Shown here in pieces: positions 1 to 9,358 of a stretch of 64,000 bases of DNA. A model generated the notes under the pieces. It searched no databases. It was not told the origin of the DNA and worked only from the letters and a program-made list of their open reading frames with translations. Source of the stretch: Clostridium beijerinckii. Lineage in GTDB: Bacteria; Bacillota; Clostridia; Clostridiales; Clostridiaceae. Location: the NCBI RefSeq assembly GCF_018223745.1, contig NZ_CP073653.1, positions 260,501 through 324,500 on the forward strand, written 5' to 3'. The first letter of the stretch is position 1. Every line of letters starts with the position of its first letter. The position numbers and the translations under genes are program-made.

Positions 1-342
1 GTAATTATGGATGATTTTAATGAACAAGAAGGAATAAACGGAACAATTAAATTGCTAGAAAACATTACTCCTACAGCAATTATAGCAGAAGATGATGTAT
101 TAGCATTTGGGATACTTAAGGTACTTAATGAGAGAAAAATTAAAAATATAGATGTGGTAGGATTTAATAATAGTCCATTAGCGGAGCTCCAAATACCACC
201 ATTATCATCAGTTGATATTAATTCTGAAGAATTAGGGTATCATGCTACAAAAATTTTAATAGATTTTTTAGAAAATGATTATACATCGATAAATCACTAT
301 ATTATAGATACTAAGCTAGTAAAAAGAGAATCATTTAAGTAA
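1..342 (+). CDS. LacI/GalR-family regulator, C-terminal part (cut by window edge)
   Basis: The frame is open from the first base to the TAA at 342, so only the last 113 residues are present. They match the C-terminal lobe of the periplasmic-binding-protein-like sensor domain of LacI/GalR repressors: TAIIAEDDVLAFGILKVL, then DVVGFNNSPLAELQIPPLSS and the closing HATKILIDFLEN segment. The DNA-binding HTH would lie upstream, outside the window, so the target operon and effector cannot be inferred. Family assignment is good; specificity is unknown. Confidence 0.8.
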   Translation, partial: VIMDDFNEQEGINGTIKLLENITPTAIIAEDDVLAFGILKVLNERKIKNIDVVGFNNSPLAELQIPPLSSVDINSEELGYHATKILIDFLENDYTSINHYIIDTKLVKRESFK

Positions 343-461
343 CAAAATATGAAATTTAAATTTAGAATATGTTCATATGATTGAAGGTAATTGATGCTAG
401 GTGAAACCTTACTAACACTTCTTGATTTTTATTAAGTATTAGAAATATATTTCAGATAAAG

Positions 462-510
462 GAATTCCTTAACAAACAGTTATTGTTTGCAATTAGGGGG
501 AATTCTTTTA
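462..510 (+). terminator. Probable intrinsic terminator after the LacI-type gene
   Basis: GAATTCC (462-468) pairs with GGAATTC (499-505) and CAAACA with TGTTTG inside it, followed by TTTTATTC. An internal loop makes it imperfect. The rest of 343-662 shows no other gene. Confidence 0.55.
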
Positions 511-662
511 TTCTTATTTACATAATTACTGGTAATATTATTGTAGATTAGAAACAAACAATAATTGATATCTTTGTTAACGTTTAACTCAATGCAATAG
601 TAATTTACAAGACATAAGATATTGGTTTTAGTTAAAATTACTTTAGTAAAGGAGAGGTTACG

Positions 663-2060
663 ATGGAGGAAAAAGGTATATTATTAAAGAGACGTAATAT
701 GCATAGTCTTAAGAGTAAGGTATTGTTAAGTTATGTTATAGTTTTAAGTTTTATGTTTTCTATTGCAACTATATGCTTATATCAAATGAAAAATATTATA
801 AATGAACTAGGAGTAACACAAAATATAATAAATAATGCAGCGGTACAAACTGTAACTAAACAAAATATGAGGGCATCGATTGTAGAAATGCAAAACTCAA
901 TAAATAAATTTACGAATATAGCAGGTATAATATCTATCATTGGCGTTGTAGTAACTATAATTCTATCCATAGGAATAATGAGAGGAATACTTAAGCCCCT
1001 AAAGGATTTAAGTAAACTTTCACATTCGTTAAAAGAAGGAGATTTAACTGCTAAGATTGAAGGGAATTATGATAGAGAAATTGGAGATGTTATAGAAAGC
1101 TTAAATGGGGCTATTAATGTAAACAGAGATATGGTTGGAGATATACATTCATATTCAAGGTTATTAACAGAATCAAGTGAAAAACTAGATAAAATAGTAA
1201 GTAATATAAATCAAAGAATAGTGGAAGTTAATTCATCTACTAAATCAATATCGAGTGAAGTTGAACAATTAAGTGAGATTTCTCAAAATGTTAATAAATC
1301 AACATTTGATATAAAAACAGTGGTTTCAGGATTAAATCAAATAGCTATAAAAGATAGTAAGTCAGCAGAAGTAATAAGATGCAAGGCTGTTAAAGTTAAA
1401 GAAAAAGGAGAAAGAGCGGCTCAGAAAGCAAGGGAAATCTGCGAAGAAAAGATTTATACTATTACAAATGCGATTGATCAAGGAAAGGTAGTTAGAGATA
1501 TAAAGATAATGGCAGATGTAATAGCGAGCGTATCAGAGCAAACAAACCTATTAGCACTTAATGCATCTATAGAGGCCGCAAGAGCTGGAAATCAAGGGAA
1601 AGGCTTTGCTGTGGTTGCTGACGAGATAATGAAACTTGCAGAGCAAAGCAAAGAAACTGTTAACGAAATAAAAGATGTTATTAATGAAGTCCAAGAAGCA
1701 TTCAATAATCTGAGTAATTATAGCAAGGACTTACTGACTTTTTTAGAGAATGATGTTTATAGTGATTATGATTTACTGATTCAGACTGCGACAAGTTATG
1801 AAAGTGATTCTGAATTGATTACTAAGATGGCAGAAGAAGTCAAAAATACAAGTGTAACAATTCAAAAGATCATAATGGAGATAACAAGGGGAATTAATGT
1901 AGTTAGTGTAAATTCAATGGAAGCAGCTAACAAGTCACAGGATATACAAAAGAATGTGAATGGAGTAACTAACCAAGTGCAAGTTATTGTTAATGCCATA
2001 AGGGAACAAATGAAAATAGCAGAAGAACTTAAATCTGTGATTAATATATATAAAATATAG
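663..2060 (+). CDS. Methyl-accepting chemotaxis protein with a very short extracellular region
   Basis: A 465-residue membrane receptor that would signal to CheA/CheW. TM1 is about residues 19-41 and TM2 about 88-110, followed by a HAMP domain and a long coiled-coil signalling hairpin whose tip carries [19 protein letters not shown] and [18 protein letters not shown]. Only about 45 residues separate the two membrane helices, against roughly 150 or more for a four-helix-bundle or Cache sensor, so the ligand domain looks deleted or minimal. The start has AAAGGAGAGG seven bases upstream. It is monocistronic, with capA-like beginning 69 bp later. The ligand is unknown. Confidence 0.9.
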   Translation: MEEKGILLKRRNMHSLKSKVLLSYVIVLSFMFSIATICLYQMKNIINELGVTQNIINNAAVQTVTKQNMRASIVEMQNSINKFTNIAGIISIIGVVVTIILSIGIMRGILKPLKDLSKLSHSLKEGDLTAKIEGNYDREIGDVIESLNGAINVNRDMVGDIHSYSRLLTESSEKLDKIVSNINQRIVEVNSSTKSISSEVEQLSEISQNVNKSTFDIKTVVSGLNQIAIKDSKSAEVIRCKAVKVKEKGERAAQKAREICEEKIYTITNAIDQGKVVRDIKIMADVIASVSEQTNLLALNASIEAARAGNQGKGFAVVADEIMKLAEQSKETVNEIKDVINEVQEAFNNLSNYSKDLLTFLENDVYSDYDLLIQTATSYESDSELITKMAEEVKNTSVTIQKIIMEITRGINVVSVNSMEAANKSQDIQKNVNGVTNQVQVIVNAIREQMKIAEELKSVINIYKI

Positions 2061-2129
2061 AGTCAAAATGTATAATATGTTAGTATTTATATAAAGATAA
2101 CTCAAAACTAAAAAGTTAGGGGTCTATAT

Positions 2130-3335
2130 ATGAATGATAAAAACTCTAGGATCAGCCATGGAGAAACATACATAAGAGATAAGAAGAAAAATAATTATTT
2201 AAAATATATAACTTTTATATTGGTAACTATATTAGTCTTAACTAGTTCATTAATTTATTTAAAGTATAGAGAAGGATTAAGCGATAAAAAAAATACAGCC
2301 AACGATAAAGTAAATGGAGAAACTGATAAGTCAATTGATGATGACAAGTATAAAACTAATCAACTCAAAGAACCAATAAAGAAAACGATTGTTATTTCTT
2401 TCGCAGGGGACTTCACTTTAGGGACTGATACTAAATTTCCTTATGATGGTAGTCTAACAGCAGCGTTTATAGGTAGTGGAAAGAATTACTCTTATTTCAT
2501 GCAAAATGTATCGAGCATATTTAGTAAAGATGACTATACATTAGTGAATTTAGAAACTACATTTACAGATTCCAAAGATAAAGCACATAAAGATGGAGAA
2601 GTATTTTATAATTTTAAAGGACCTAAGGAATATGTTAATATTCTTACTAACGGATCAATAGAAGGTGTTACGATAGCAAATAATCATATTTATGATTATG
2701 GAAAGCAAGGGATAAATGATACGATTAATACTTTAAAAGAAAAGAATATTGATATATGTGGTGAAGGATATAAAATCTTAAAGGATATTCAAGGAATAAA
2801 ATTTGGATTTTTAGGGTATACAGGTTGGGAATATTCTAATAATTTAAAATCTAAAATAATAAGCGATATTAGTGAGTTAAGAAAGCAGGGAGCAGAAGTT
2901 GTTATTCCATACTTTCATTGGGGAGTAGAGAGAAAATATGAACCAGATGATGTTCAAAAAAGTTTAGCTAGATTTTCTATAGATAATGGAGCTAATGCGG
3001 TTATTGGTTCTCATCCACATGTAATTGAAAGTATGGAAAATTATAAGGGGAGATTTATAGCATATTCCATGGGAAACTTTTGTTTTGGAGGAAATTCTAA
3101 TCCATCAGATAAAAGAACTTTTATACTTCAAATTAAAGTTAATATTGAAGATGATAAATTATCTGGTCTTGAATATAAAGTAATTCCAGCAATGATTTCT
3201 TCAAGAAATGATAAAAATGATTATATTCCAACTTTAGCAGGTGGTGAGAGTAAGACTAGTATATTAAGGAAATTAAATGAATTATCGCCGACGCTAAATG
3301 GGAATATTAAAGATGAGTTTTTTCAAATTAAATAG
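2130..3335 (+). CDS. CapA-family (poly-gamma-glutamate synthesis type) membrane-anchored protein
   Basis: 401 residues: a cytoplasmic N-terminus, one membrane anchor at about residues 24-43, a polar linker, then a CapA/PGA_cap domain with a calcineurin-like metallophosphoesterase fold. Visible landmarks are FAGDFTLG, LVNLETTFTD, ANNHIYDYGKQGI, YFHWGVERKYEP and IGSHPHVIES. The His/Asp set expected for metal binding is present. In Bacillus CapA takes part in poly-gamma-glutamate export, but no capB/capC/pgs genes are nearby, so that role is not supported here and many clostridial homologues are uncharacterised. AGGGG precedes the ATG. An IS element follows directly. Confidence 0.85.
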   Translation: MNDKNSRISHGETYIRDKKKNNYLKYITFILVTILVLTSSLIYLKYREGLSDKKNTANDKVNGETDKSIDDDKYKTNQLKEPIKKTIVISFAGDFTLGTDTKFPYDGSLTAAFIGSGKNYSYFMQNVSSIFSKDDYTLVNLETTFTDSKDKAHKDGEVFYNFKGPKEYVNILTNGSIEGVTIANNHIYDYGKQGINDTINTLKEKNIDICGEGYKILKDIQGIKFGFLGYTGWEYSNNLKSKIISDISELRKQGAEVVIPYFHWGVERKYEPDDVQKSLARFSIDNGANAVIGSHPHVIESMENYKGRFIAYSMGNFCFGGNSNPSDKRTFILQIKVNIEDDKLSGLEYKVIPAMISSRNDKNDYIPTLAGGESKTSILRKLNELSPTLNGNIKDEFFQIK

Positions 3336-3478
3336 AGTTTTTATTGTTAACAAATATAAAAGGCTGCTTTGGAATAATTATTTCTAAAGTGGTCCCATTG
3401 TCAAGGACATTTATAAAAAAAGGCATTAGATTTTAAATCTAAATCATGTATTTTATCCGTAAGGAGGAGATGCAGAAA

Positions 3479-3524
3479 AGATGAGCCAACATTGAATCCT
3501 TTGGATTTGATGTTGGTTCATCTT
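3479..3524 (-). terminator. Long hairpin inside the IS, downstream of the transposase
   Basis: AAGATGAGCCAACAT...AATCC-TTT-GGATT...ATGTTGGTTCATCTT pairs over about 22 bp with a 3-nt loop. On the minus strand it is followed by TTTTC, so it could end transposase transcription. It could equally block read-through into the element from capA. Confidence 0.6.
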
Positions 3525-3550
3525 AATAGCTAACTGTATCTTGTATTATT

Positions 3551-3904
3551 ATGATAAATAGAAAATTTATAGAAAACTTAAATACTTTCAAGGAATCTAT
3601 GTTAAGTGATGATATTCCCTCTTATGTTATTCGTTATTGCGAACAGCTTAATGAAGTGAAGTGGATATGGTTTTATGTACAAATGATGGAAGCTGTGATA
3701 ATTACAGAAGAACTTGACTATCTGTTTTATGTGCTGAAATGGATTTTAAAAACCGATTTCCATGACCTCGCATATGAAATGTATTTCTATGACATGATCA
3801 ATCCAGAGTGTAGTTCTGAATCACTGATTAAGGATGAATACCGGGCTATGTATAGCCAACGTTACCATACCCAGTTCATGGAAGACCTGTCTGTTCATCG
3901 TTGA
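3551..3904 (+). CDS. Unrecognised ORF carried inside the IS element
   Basis: A 117-codon ORF opposite in strand to the transposase, lying between its 3' end and the left IS tip; it overlaps the end of orfB by 29 bp. The product is rich in aromatic and acidic residues (WIWFYVQMMEAV, YEMYFYDMIN) with no motif I recognise. The first ATG has no clear ribosome site; an ATG at 3599 (residue 17) has AAGGAA just upstream and may be the real start. Its codon use resembles the transposase rather than the host. It may be a passenger gene or a chance ORF. Confidence 0.45.
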   Translation: MINRKFIENLNTFKESMLSDDIPSYVIRYCEQLNEVKWIWFYVQMMEAVIITEELDYLFYVLKWILKTDFHDLAYEMYFYDMINPECSSESLIKDEYRAMYSQRYHTQFMEDLSVHR

Positions 3905-4832
3905 GCGGATGCTTTCCAGTTATTATATATTCTGCATATTGATTTGGTGCCAGCTTCGCTAGTTTCCACTGATAACGTTCATTATTATAATAGTCCATAT
4001 AATTATCAATTTCATTGCAAAGTTCATCGTAAGTACTGCATCTGTCTAGATGTATTTCATCTTTCATATGCCCAAAGAAAGATTCCTGCGGTGCGTTATC
4101 CCAGCAATTTCCCCTTCGTGACATAGACTGCCTCAGCTCTTTGTCTTTCAGCAACTGACGGAAAGAAATGCTGGTATAATGACAGCCTTGATCTGAATGA
4201 AGAATAGCATCCATTTGAAGGCTGTCTCCATGTTTATCAATTAAGTTATTAATAGTTTCTAACACAAAATCAACTTCAAGAGACTCGCTTACTACATATG
4301 ACAGAACCTGTTTTGTATACGCATCTTTAATGACAGAAAGATAAGCTTTACAGCCATGGTTATAAAATAAATATGTGATATCTGTAAGAAGTATTTTCCC
4401 TGCACCATGTTCTACAAATTCACGTTTTACAAGGTTATCAGATATGGCATCTGTCTTAAGAGCTTTCGCCATTCTACGGTACGGATTGGCCTTCCTAATT
4501 GGACAAAAGAGATTGTATTTCTTCATTAGACGGCTAATCTTTTTCTGATTCATTCGCACGCCCATATGTAGCAGCCGCATATATATTCCACGTCTACCCT
4601 TATCATATCCACGATACTTATAGGCTTCTAATATTAGTGTAAAATCAGCTCTATCCTGTTCTTCCTTATTACATCGTTGCCCAAATGAATGAAGCCAGTT
4701 ATAGTATCCGCTTCGCGACACGCGAGCCATTTTACATAGCCAACTTATATTTAATTCATTATTATCACGCTGAGTCATTTCTTGGATGAGTTTGAATTTT
4801 TCTTCTGGCGTTGATTCTGTTTGTTCTTCCAT
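3876..4832 (-). CDS. IS3-family transposase OrfB (DDE integrase domain)
   Basis: 318 residues. The N-terminal half has the HTH_21-type segment (SWLCKMARVSRSGYYNWL); the C-terminal half is an rve integrase core. The DDE triad is visible: D in LLTDITYLF, D in ILHSDQGCHY and E in NAPQESFFGHMKDE. It ends with the usual NNERYQWKLAKLAPNQY segment. It overlaps orfA by 58 bp in the -1 frame and is expected mainly as an OrfAB fusion made by ribosomal frameshifting. No disabling mutation is seen, so the element may still be active. Confidence 0.92.
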   Translation of the reverse strand: MEEQTESTPEEKFKLIQEMTQRDNNELNISWLCKMARVSRSGYYNWLHSFGQRCNKEEQDRADFTLILEAYKYRGYDKGRRGIYMRLLHMGVRMNQKKISRLMKKYNLFCPIRKANPYRRMAKALKTDAISDNLVKREFVEHGAGKILLTDITYLFYNHGCKAYLSVIKDAYTKQVLSYVVSESLEVDFVLETINNLIDKHGDSLQMDAILHSDQGCHYTSISFRQLLKDKELRQSMSRRGNCWDNAPQESFFGHMKDEIHLDRCSTYDELCNEIDNYMDYYNNERYQWKLAKLAPNQYAEYIITGKHPLNDEQTGLP

Positions 4833-5233
4833 TCGGCTTGTTTGTCTAGAAATTCGATTTTTTTTAAAAATTCATTTTCTTGTTTTAAATATTTAATTTG
4901 ATGTTCGAGTCTGGCAATTCGTTCAGCATCAGTTAAATCCTTTGCAACTGGACGACCTAAGTTACATTTTCTTATATCTTCAAAGCCATCTGAGCGAAAT
5001 TCACATCTCTTCACCATTGCAACAAGAGCATCCTTACGTTTTTTACCTAAGAACTTATGATTAATTCCACATTCAGTCAATATTTGAGATGGTATTTTTC
5101 CGGCACGGTATTCTTTTGCAAACAGTTCTTTAAATTCAGTTGTATAAGCTATTGATTTATTACTAACTTTTTCGATATATGGATTATTTCGCAATTCTTC
5201 TTGTTGTTCTTCTGTAAAATGATTGACGCCCAT
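4775..5233 (-). CDS. IS3-family transposase OrfA (HTH plus leucine zipper)
   Basis: About 152 residues from the ATG at 5233, which has GGAGGG six bases upstream; an in-frame ATG at 5239 lies too close to that site. A helix-turn-helix region (about 45-85) is followed by a coiled coil IARLEHQIKYLKQENEFLKK typical of IS3 OrfA proteins, which bind the IS ends and multimerise with OrfAB. The C-terminus is basic and asparagine-rich and overlaps the start of orfB. Confidence 0.88.
   Translation of the reverse strand: MGVNHFTEEQQEELRNNPYIEKVSNKSIAYTTEFKELFAKEYRAGKIPSQILTECGINHKFLGKKRKDALVAMVKRCEFRSDGFEDIRKCNLGRPVAKDLTDAERIARLEHQIKYLKQENEFLKKIEFLDKQAEWKNKQNQRQKKNSNSSKK
4858..4865 (-). other. Programmed -1 frameshift slippery run (A8)
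   Basis: On the coding strand orfA reads TTA AAA AAA ATC, an A-AAA-AAA heptamer within eight consecutive A. The -1 frame is open from here into orfB, whose own ATG lies about 35 nt downstream. This matches the known OrfAB fusion mechanism of IS3 elements; it is predicted, not shown. Confidence 0.6.
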
Positions 5234-5383
5234 AAACATCCCTCCAATTATACTGAAATTAATTGTAACAAAAAAAGACCCTGTAAAATAGAGTCAGTAA
5301 GAAATTTAGCTTTATAAGCCTTTTTTCTAACTGTCCATTCTATAGGATCCATTTTATTCAAAGCAGCCTTTTATGTTAAGTGG

Positions 5384-5738
5384 AATTATTCATAATGTAT
5401 CTTTAGCTATATTATTGTTACAGAATTGAAAGGTAAATGTAAGGTTTATCAATATAAGAACAATTAAACTTAGGTTATTATATAAGTGATATGACAGTAA
5501 TGGATTTGTATTAGCTTTTGTTTAAGGAAAAATTAATGTTTTGTTAAGGGTTATATTAAAGTATTAATGATATACTGATGAATATTAGGTTAATAAAGTT
5601 ACATAAATTCGATATAGTGGACGTTTATAACAACAGTGTAAGTTTTAGTGGGACTTAAAGAGTAACATATATAATAATGTTAGTTAATTACTATTACATG
5701 GATAAAAAGGCTGTTAAGAATAGGGGGAAGTTTTAAAA
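5384..5738. other. Intergenic stretch upstream of the ABC export operon
   Basis: Very AT-rich; apart from the AGGGGAAG ribosome site at about 5723 I see no gene, riboswitch or convincing hairpin. The operon promoter must lie here, but no clear -35/-10 pair with good spacing stands out. Confidence 0.4.
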
Positions 5739-7175
5739 ATGCCGAAATTAGATATGAAAAAGTTAAAACCTAAGGGCATAAGTCTTAAGGGGATGAAACT
5801 AAAAAAGAAGCCAAGCAAAAAAATAATATTAATATGTACAATATTTATAATAGTTGGAGCTATTATAATAGGAAAGTTTATTATGCCTAAGTCAGCTCCG
5901 CAAGTAAAGTGTACAGTTCTTTCTAAGGGGAAGATTGTAAATAGTGTTAATGTTTTGGGAGAAATAAAAAGTAAAGAATCGACTAATATATACAGTACCT
6001 TAAACAATCCAGTCCAAGAGGTGAAAGTAAAAGAGGGAGATAAGGTTAAAGTAGGAGATGTTCTAGCGGTACTAGATTCAAATGGGTTAGAAAAAGATAT
6101 TGAACAGGCTACAGCTACAGCAGATGCAACTGAAGCTAATGCTAAAACACAGCTTGATTCAGCTCAAAAGGAATATAATGATGAATTGAATTTATATAAT
6201 AACAACTCAAATGCAGATATTAAAAATGCAGAAGAAACACTAAGTTTAGCACAAATTACTCTTGATGATAAAGAGAAAATATATGAGAAGAATAAAGCCT
6301 TATTTAACGCTCAAGCAATTTCTGAGAGCGACTTAAATAAGATTAAGATAGATTATGACACTGCTAAATCAGATTATGAGAAAGCAAAAACAGCTCTTGA
6401 AAATGCTAAGGTTAAAGTTGACCAAGCTATTAATAAAGCTAAAAGTGACTATGAAACAGCACAAACAAACTATAATAATAAAAGCCAGAGAATTGCGATT
6501 GAGAAGCAAAAACAGCAGCTAGATGATTGCACTATTAAGGCGACAAGTGATGGGATAATTACAAATGTAAATGCTGTTGTTGGAAATCCAGGAAATGGAG
6601 TTTTATTTCAGATCGAAAATTTAGATAATATAGAGATAACTGTACCAATTAAGGAAGTCGATATAGCCAATGTTAAAGTTGGACAGAGATCAGAGATAAA
6701 AACAGATGCAACAGGAGATGAAACTTTTGCAGGAGAAGTAGAAAGTGTTAGTCCAGCGGCTAAAAAAGGAGGGGGATCTGCACCTCAAGTACAATCTGAA
6801 AATTCACAAAGTCAGTCTCAAGGAGCAAGCTCAGATGCAGATTTTGAGGCAAAAATTAAAGTAGATAATACAAATGAGAATATGAAGGTAGGAATGAGCG
6901 CAAGAATAAATATTATTACAAATGAAAAATCTGATATTTATACAGTTGCATCTAATAGCATAGTTGAAAGTGGAGATACGAAAAGTATATATGTTGCAGA
7001 AAAAAGTAGTGAAAAACCAAATGAATATATAATTAAAGAGTTACCAGTAGATACAGGACTTGAATCTGATTTCAGTGTAGAAATATCAGGTGAAGGAATA
7101 TCAGATGGAATTATCATAATTGATGACCCTTCAACTCATAAAGTTGGAGAAAAAATTCGAATAAGTGGAAGGTGA
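5739..7175 (+). CDS. MacA/HlyD-like membrane fusion protein of an ABC exporter
   Basis: 478 residues. A basic cytoplasmic N-terminus rich in K-L repeats, a membrane anchor at about 28-48, a biotinyl-lipoyl-like half (VQEVKVKEGDKVKVGDVLAV), a long alpha-helical hairpin (about 120-260), the second lipoyl half (CTIKATSDGIITNVNAVVG), a beta-barrel domain and a membrane-proximal domain. This is the adaptor that pairs with MacB-type ABC transporters. The stop codon is followed almost at once by the ATPase gene, so it is translationally coupled. The substrate is not evident: antimicrobial peptide export or defence is common for such clostridial sets. Confidence 0.88.
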   Translation: MPKLDMKKLKPKGISLKGMKLKKKPSKKIILICTIFIIVGAIIIGKFIMPKSAPQVKCTVLSKGKIVNSVNVLGEIKSKESTNIYSTLNNPVQEVKVKEGDKVKVGDVLAVLDSNGLEKDIEQATATADATEANAKTQLDSAQKEYNDELNLYNNNSNADIKNAEETLSLAQITLDDKEKIYEKNKALFNAQAISESDLNKIKIDYDTAKSDYEKAKTALENAKVKVDQAINKAKSDYETAQTNYNNKSQRIAIEKQKQQLDDCTIKATSDGIITNVNAVVGNPGNGVLFQIENLDNIEITVPIKEVDIANVKVGQRSEIKTDATGDETFAGEVESVSPAAKKGGGSAPQVQSENSQSQSQGASSDADFEAKIKVDNTNENMKVGMSARINIITNEKSDIYTVASNSIVESGDTKSIYVAEKSSEKPNEYIIKELPVDTGLESDFSVEISGEGISDGIIIIDDPSTHKVGEKIRISGR

Positions 7176-7180
7176 GTTTT

Positions 7181-7918
7181 TTGAATGATAATATAATAGA
7201 AATGAGAAACATCGTAAAAAGCTTTTATATTGGAACTCCCAATCAATTAGATATTCTCAAAAATATAGATATAACAATAAAAGAGGGCGAATTTGTATCA
7301 ATAGTTGGCGCGTCAGGATCGGGAAAAAGTACTTTAATGAATATTATAGGGGCACTTGATAGGCCAACGTCTGGAACATATATTTTAAGTGGAACAAATG
7401 TTGGTGAAAAAACAGATAATGGATTATCAGAAGTTAGAAATAAGAAGATAGGATTTGTGTTTCAAACTTATAACTTAATACCGAGGAGTTCAGCTTTGAA
7501 AAATGTTGAGTTACCAATGCTTTATTATGGAATGGGAAAGCAGGAGAGAAAAGAACGGGCAGAAAAGCTTCTAGAACTTGTTGGAATGAAAGATAGAATG
7601 AAGCATCTTCCAAATGAATTATCGGGTGGACAGAAACAGAGAGTGGCAATTGCACGTGCACTTGCAAATGATCCAAGCATAATACTTGCTGATGAACCAA
7701 CAGGAGCACTTGATTCATCAACTGGTAGGCTAGTTATGGATTTATTTCATAAGGTACATGAAATGGAGAAGAAGACAATTGTCTTTATAACTCATAATTA
7801 TGAACTTGCAGGAGAAACAGAGAGAATCATAACATTGAAGGATGGGAAAATAGTATCAGAAGAACATAACGACAAATATACTAGAAGGTTTCAAAATGGT
7901 GAAAAGTTATGTTTATAA
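7181..7918 (+). CDS. MacB-like ABC transporter ATPase subunit
   Basis: About 245 residues. Walker A GASGSGKST, Q-loop (FVFQTYNLIPRSSALKNVELP), signature LSGGQKQRVAIARAL, Walker B IILADEPTGALD and H-loop FITHNYELA are all intact, so it should hydrolyse ATP. It belongs to the LolD/MacB/FtsE-like group that works with FtsX-type permeases. Start choice: TTG at 7181 has GGAAGGTGAG at good spacing; the GTG at 7172, overlapping the previous stop, would be too close to that site. It overlaps the next gene by 10 bp. Confidence 0.9.
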   Translation: MNDNIIEMRNIVKSFYIGTPNQLDILKNIDITIKEGEFVSIVGASGSGKSTLMNIIGALDRPTSGTYILSGTNVGEKTDNGLSEVRNKKIGFVFQTYNLIPRSSALKNVELPMLYYGMGKQERKERAEKLLELVGMKDRMKHLPNELSGGQKQRVAIARALANDPSIILADEPTGALDSSTGRLVMDLFHKVHEMEKKTIVFITHNYELAGETERIITLKDGKIVSEEHNDKYTRRFQNGEKLCL

Positions 7919-9180
7919 AAGAGAATATAGCACTTGCGATAGCAGGTATAAAATCAAGCAAAATGCGTTCATTATTAACTATGCTAGGAATTATAATAGG
8001 AATATCATCTGTTATAGGGATTGTTTCTATTGGAAGTGCAATTACATCCAGAGTATCATCTCAAATGGATAAAATGGGTGCAAATAATATAGATATTGGT
8101 ATAGCAATAAAAAAAGAAGATGGTACTGCTAGTGGAAATGGGACTAGTAAACAGCCAGAAGATAGTGATCTTATAACAATGGAACAGATAAATTCATTTA
8201 ATGAAGTATTTAAAGATAAAATTAATAGTGTAAGTGTACAGGAACAATTAGGACAAGGAAAAGTAAAGGATGGATATTCTTATGCAAATGTAAGCACCAC
8301 AGGAGTAAATGAAGGATACAAACAGGTTAAAAACTTGAAACTAATTAGTGGAAGATTTATCACTGATAGGGATGTTAAAGCAAATTCCAAAGTCGCTATA
8401 GTTTCTGATAAGCTTGTCAATAATATCTTTAAGGGAAAAACTGATCCGTTAGGTAAAGAAATCAAAGTTTATGCAAATGATGATATTCAGACATATGTTA
8501 TAGGTGGTGTATATCAATATGAAAATTCATCATTATTTGGAATGGGTGAAGGTTCTACATCAGAAAAGGACAGAAGAACTTCTTTATATATCCCTATAAC
8601 AACTGAAAAAGCACTACAAAAAAATAAAAACTTTGAGTATTTTACTGTAGTCCCTAAAATGGGGATAGACAAAGGAAAATTAGTTAGCGATATGCAAAAG
8701 TATGGGAATAAGATGTACAAGAATAATAAGAATTGGACATTAATGGTTCAGAATAATGAAGCTGATGCTGCAGAAATAACATCAGTTCTTAGTATGATAT
8801 CTATGGGGATATCTGTAATTGCGGCTATAGCATTACTTGTAGGAGGAATAGGAGTAATGAATATAATGCTCGTATCTGTTACAGAGAGGACAAGGGAGAT
8901 AGGAACAAGAAAGGCTCTTGGTGCTAAAAGTAGTCACATAAAGATGCAATTTATAATTGAATCAGTTATAATATGTACGATTGGTGGAACGATTGGTATA
9001 ATACTTGGAATTGGAATGGGAATAATTGCGTGCATAGTATTGAAATCACCAATATCAATATCTATTCCAACAATTTTAATAAGCTTTACTTTTTCAATGG
9101 CAATTGGTGTATTCTTTGGATACTATCCAGCTAAAAAAGCGGCTAGCCTTGATCCGATTGAAGCCTTAAGATATGAGTAA
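7909..9180 (+). CDS. MacB/FtsX-family ABC permease
   Basis: 423 residues with the MacB layout: TM1 at about 17-40 after MRSLLTMLGIIIG, a large extracellular MacB_PCD domain (about 45-285), and three C-terminal membrane helices with the conserved segment NIMLVSVTERTREIGTRKALGAK and a closing PAKKAASLDPIEALRYE. It completes a three-gene exporter with the adaptor and ATPase upstream, the usual Gram-positive MacAB-like arrangement without an outer-membrane factor. A terminator follows at 9359. Confidence 0.9.
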   Translation: MFIKENIALAIAGIKSSKMRSLLTMLGIIIGISSVIGIVSIGSAITSRVSSQMDKMGANNIDIGIAIKKEDGTASGNGTSKQPEDSDLITMEQINSFNEVFKDKINSVSVQEQLGQGKVKDGYSYANVSTTGVNEGYKQVKNLKLISGRFITDRDVKANSKVAIVSDKLVNNIFKGKTDPLGKEIKVYANDDIQTYVIGGVYQYENSSLFGMGEGSTSEKDRRTSLYIPITTEKALQKNKNFEYFTVVPKMGIDKGKLVSDMQKYGNKMYKNNKNWTLMVQNNEADAAEITSVLSMISMGISVIAAIALLVGGIGVMNIMLVSVTERTREIGTRKALGAKSSHIKMQFIIESVIICTIGGTIGIILGIGMGIIACIVLKSPISISIPTILISFTFSMAIGVFFGYYPAKKAASLDPIEALRYE

Positions 9181-9358
9181 GCAGCATGAAAAGGTAGGAA
9201 ATAAAAAATAAGGAATATATATTCTAAGAAGTTTAATTCATCGAAGCTCACCTTAAACTTAGTGGATAGTAAAAATTAGATATCCTATGATGAATGAATT
9301 GTATTATTTAAAACGTATATGTAAAGTATAATTTATGTTATAGAGGTTAAATTAAGAA

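Larger units (their letters stand above)
3390..5351 (-). mobile_element. IS3-family insertion sequence, about 1.96 kb
   Basis: Two overlapping leftward ORFs (orfA and orfB) with a -1 frameshift window, a DDE integrase core, and related ends: TGGTCCC...GGACATTTATAAAAAAAGGC on the left (3390-3424) and the inverse of TGGATCC...GGACAGTTAGAAAAAAGGC on the right (5318-5351), about 26 of 33 matching. Ends beginning TG are usual for IS3. The length exceeds the common 1.2-1.6 kb because about 500 bp with a hairpin and an extra ORF lie beyond orfB. Base use is less AT-rich than the surroundings. I see no clear target duplication. Confidence 0.85.
3356..5374. repeat. Inverted arms flanking the IS element (likely split capA terminator)
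   Basis: The left arm at 3356-3377 (ATAAAAGGCTGCTTTG, then GAATAA) and the right arm at 5354-5374 (TTATTC then AAAGCAGCCTTTTAT) are inverted repeats lying outside the apparent IS tips. Joined without the element they would form a stem ending in a T-run just after the capA-like gene, which is how a terminator would look. The alternative is that they are the true, longer ends of the element. Confidence 0.55.

Noticed and set aside
3343-3355. TTGTTAACAA resembling a Rex-type redox operator
   Set aside because: It lies downstream of capA and next to an IS, not at a promoter of a fermentation gene.
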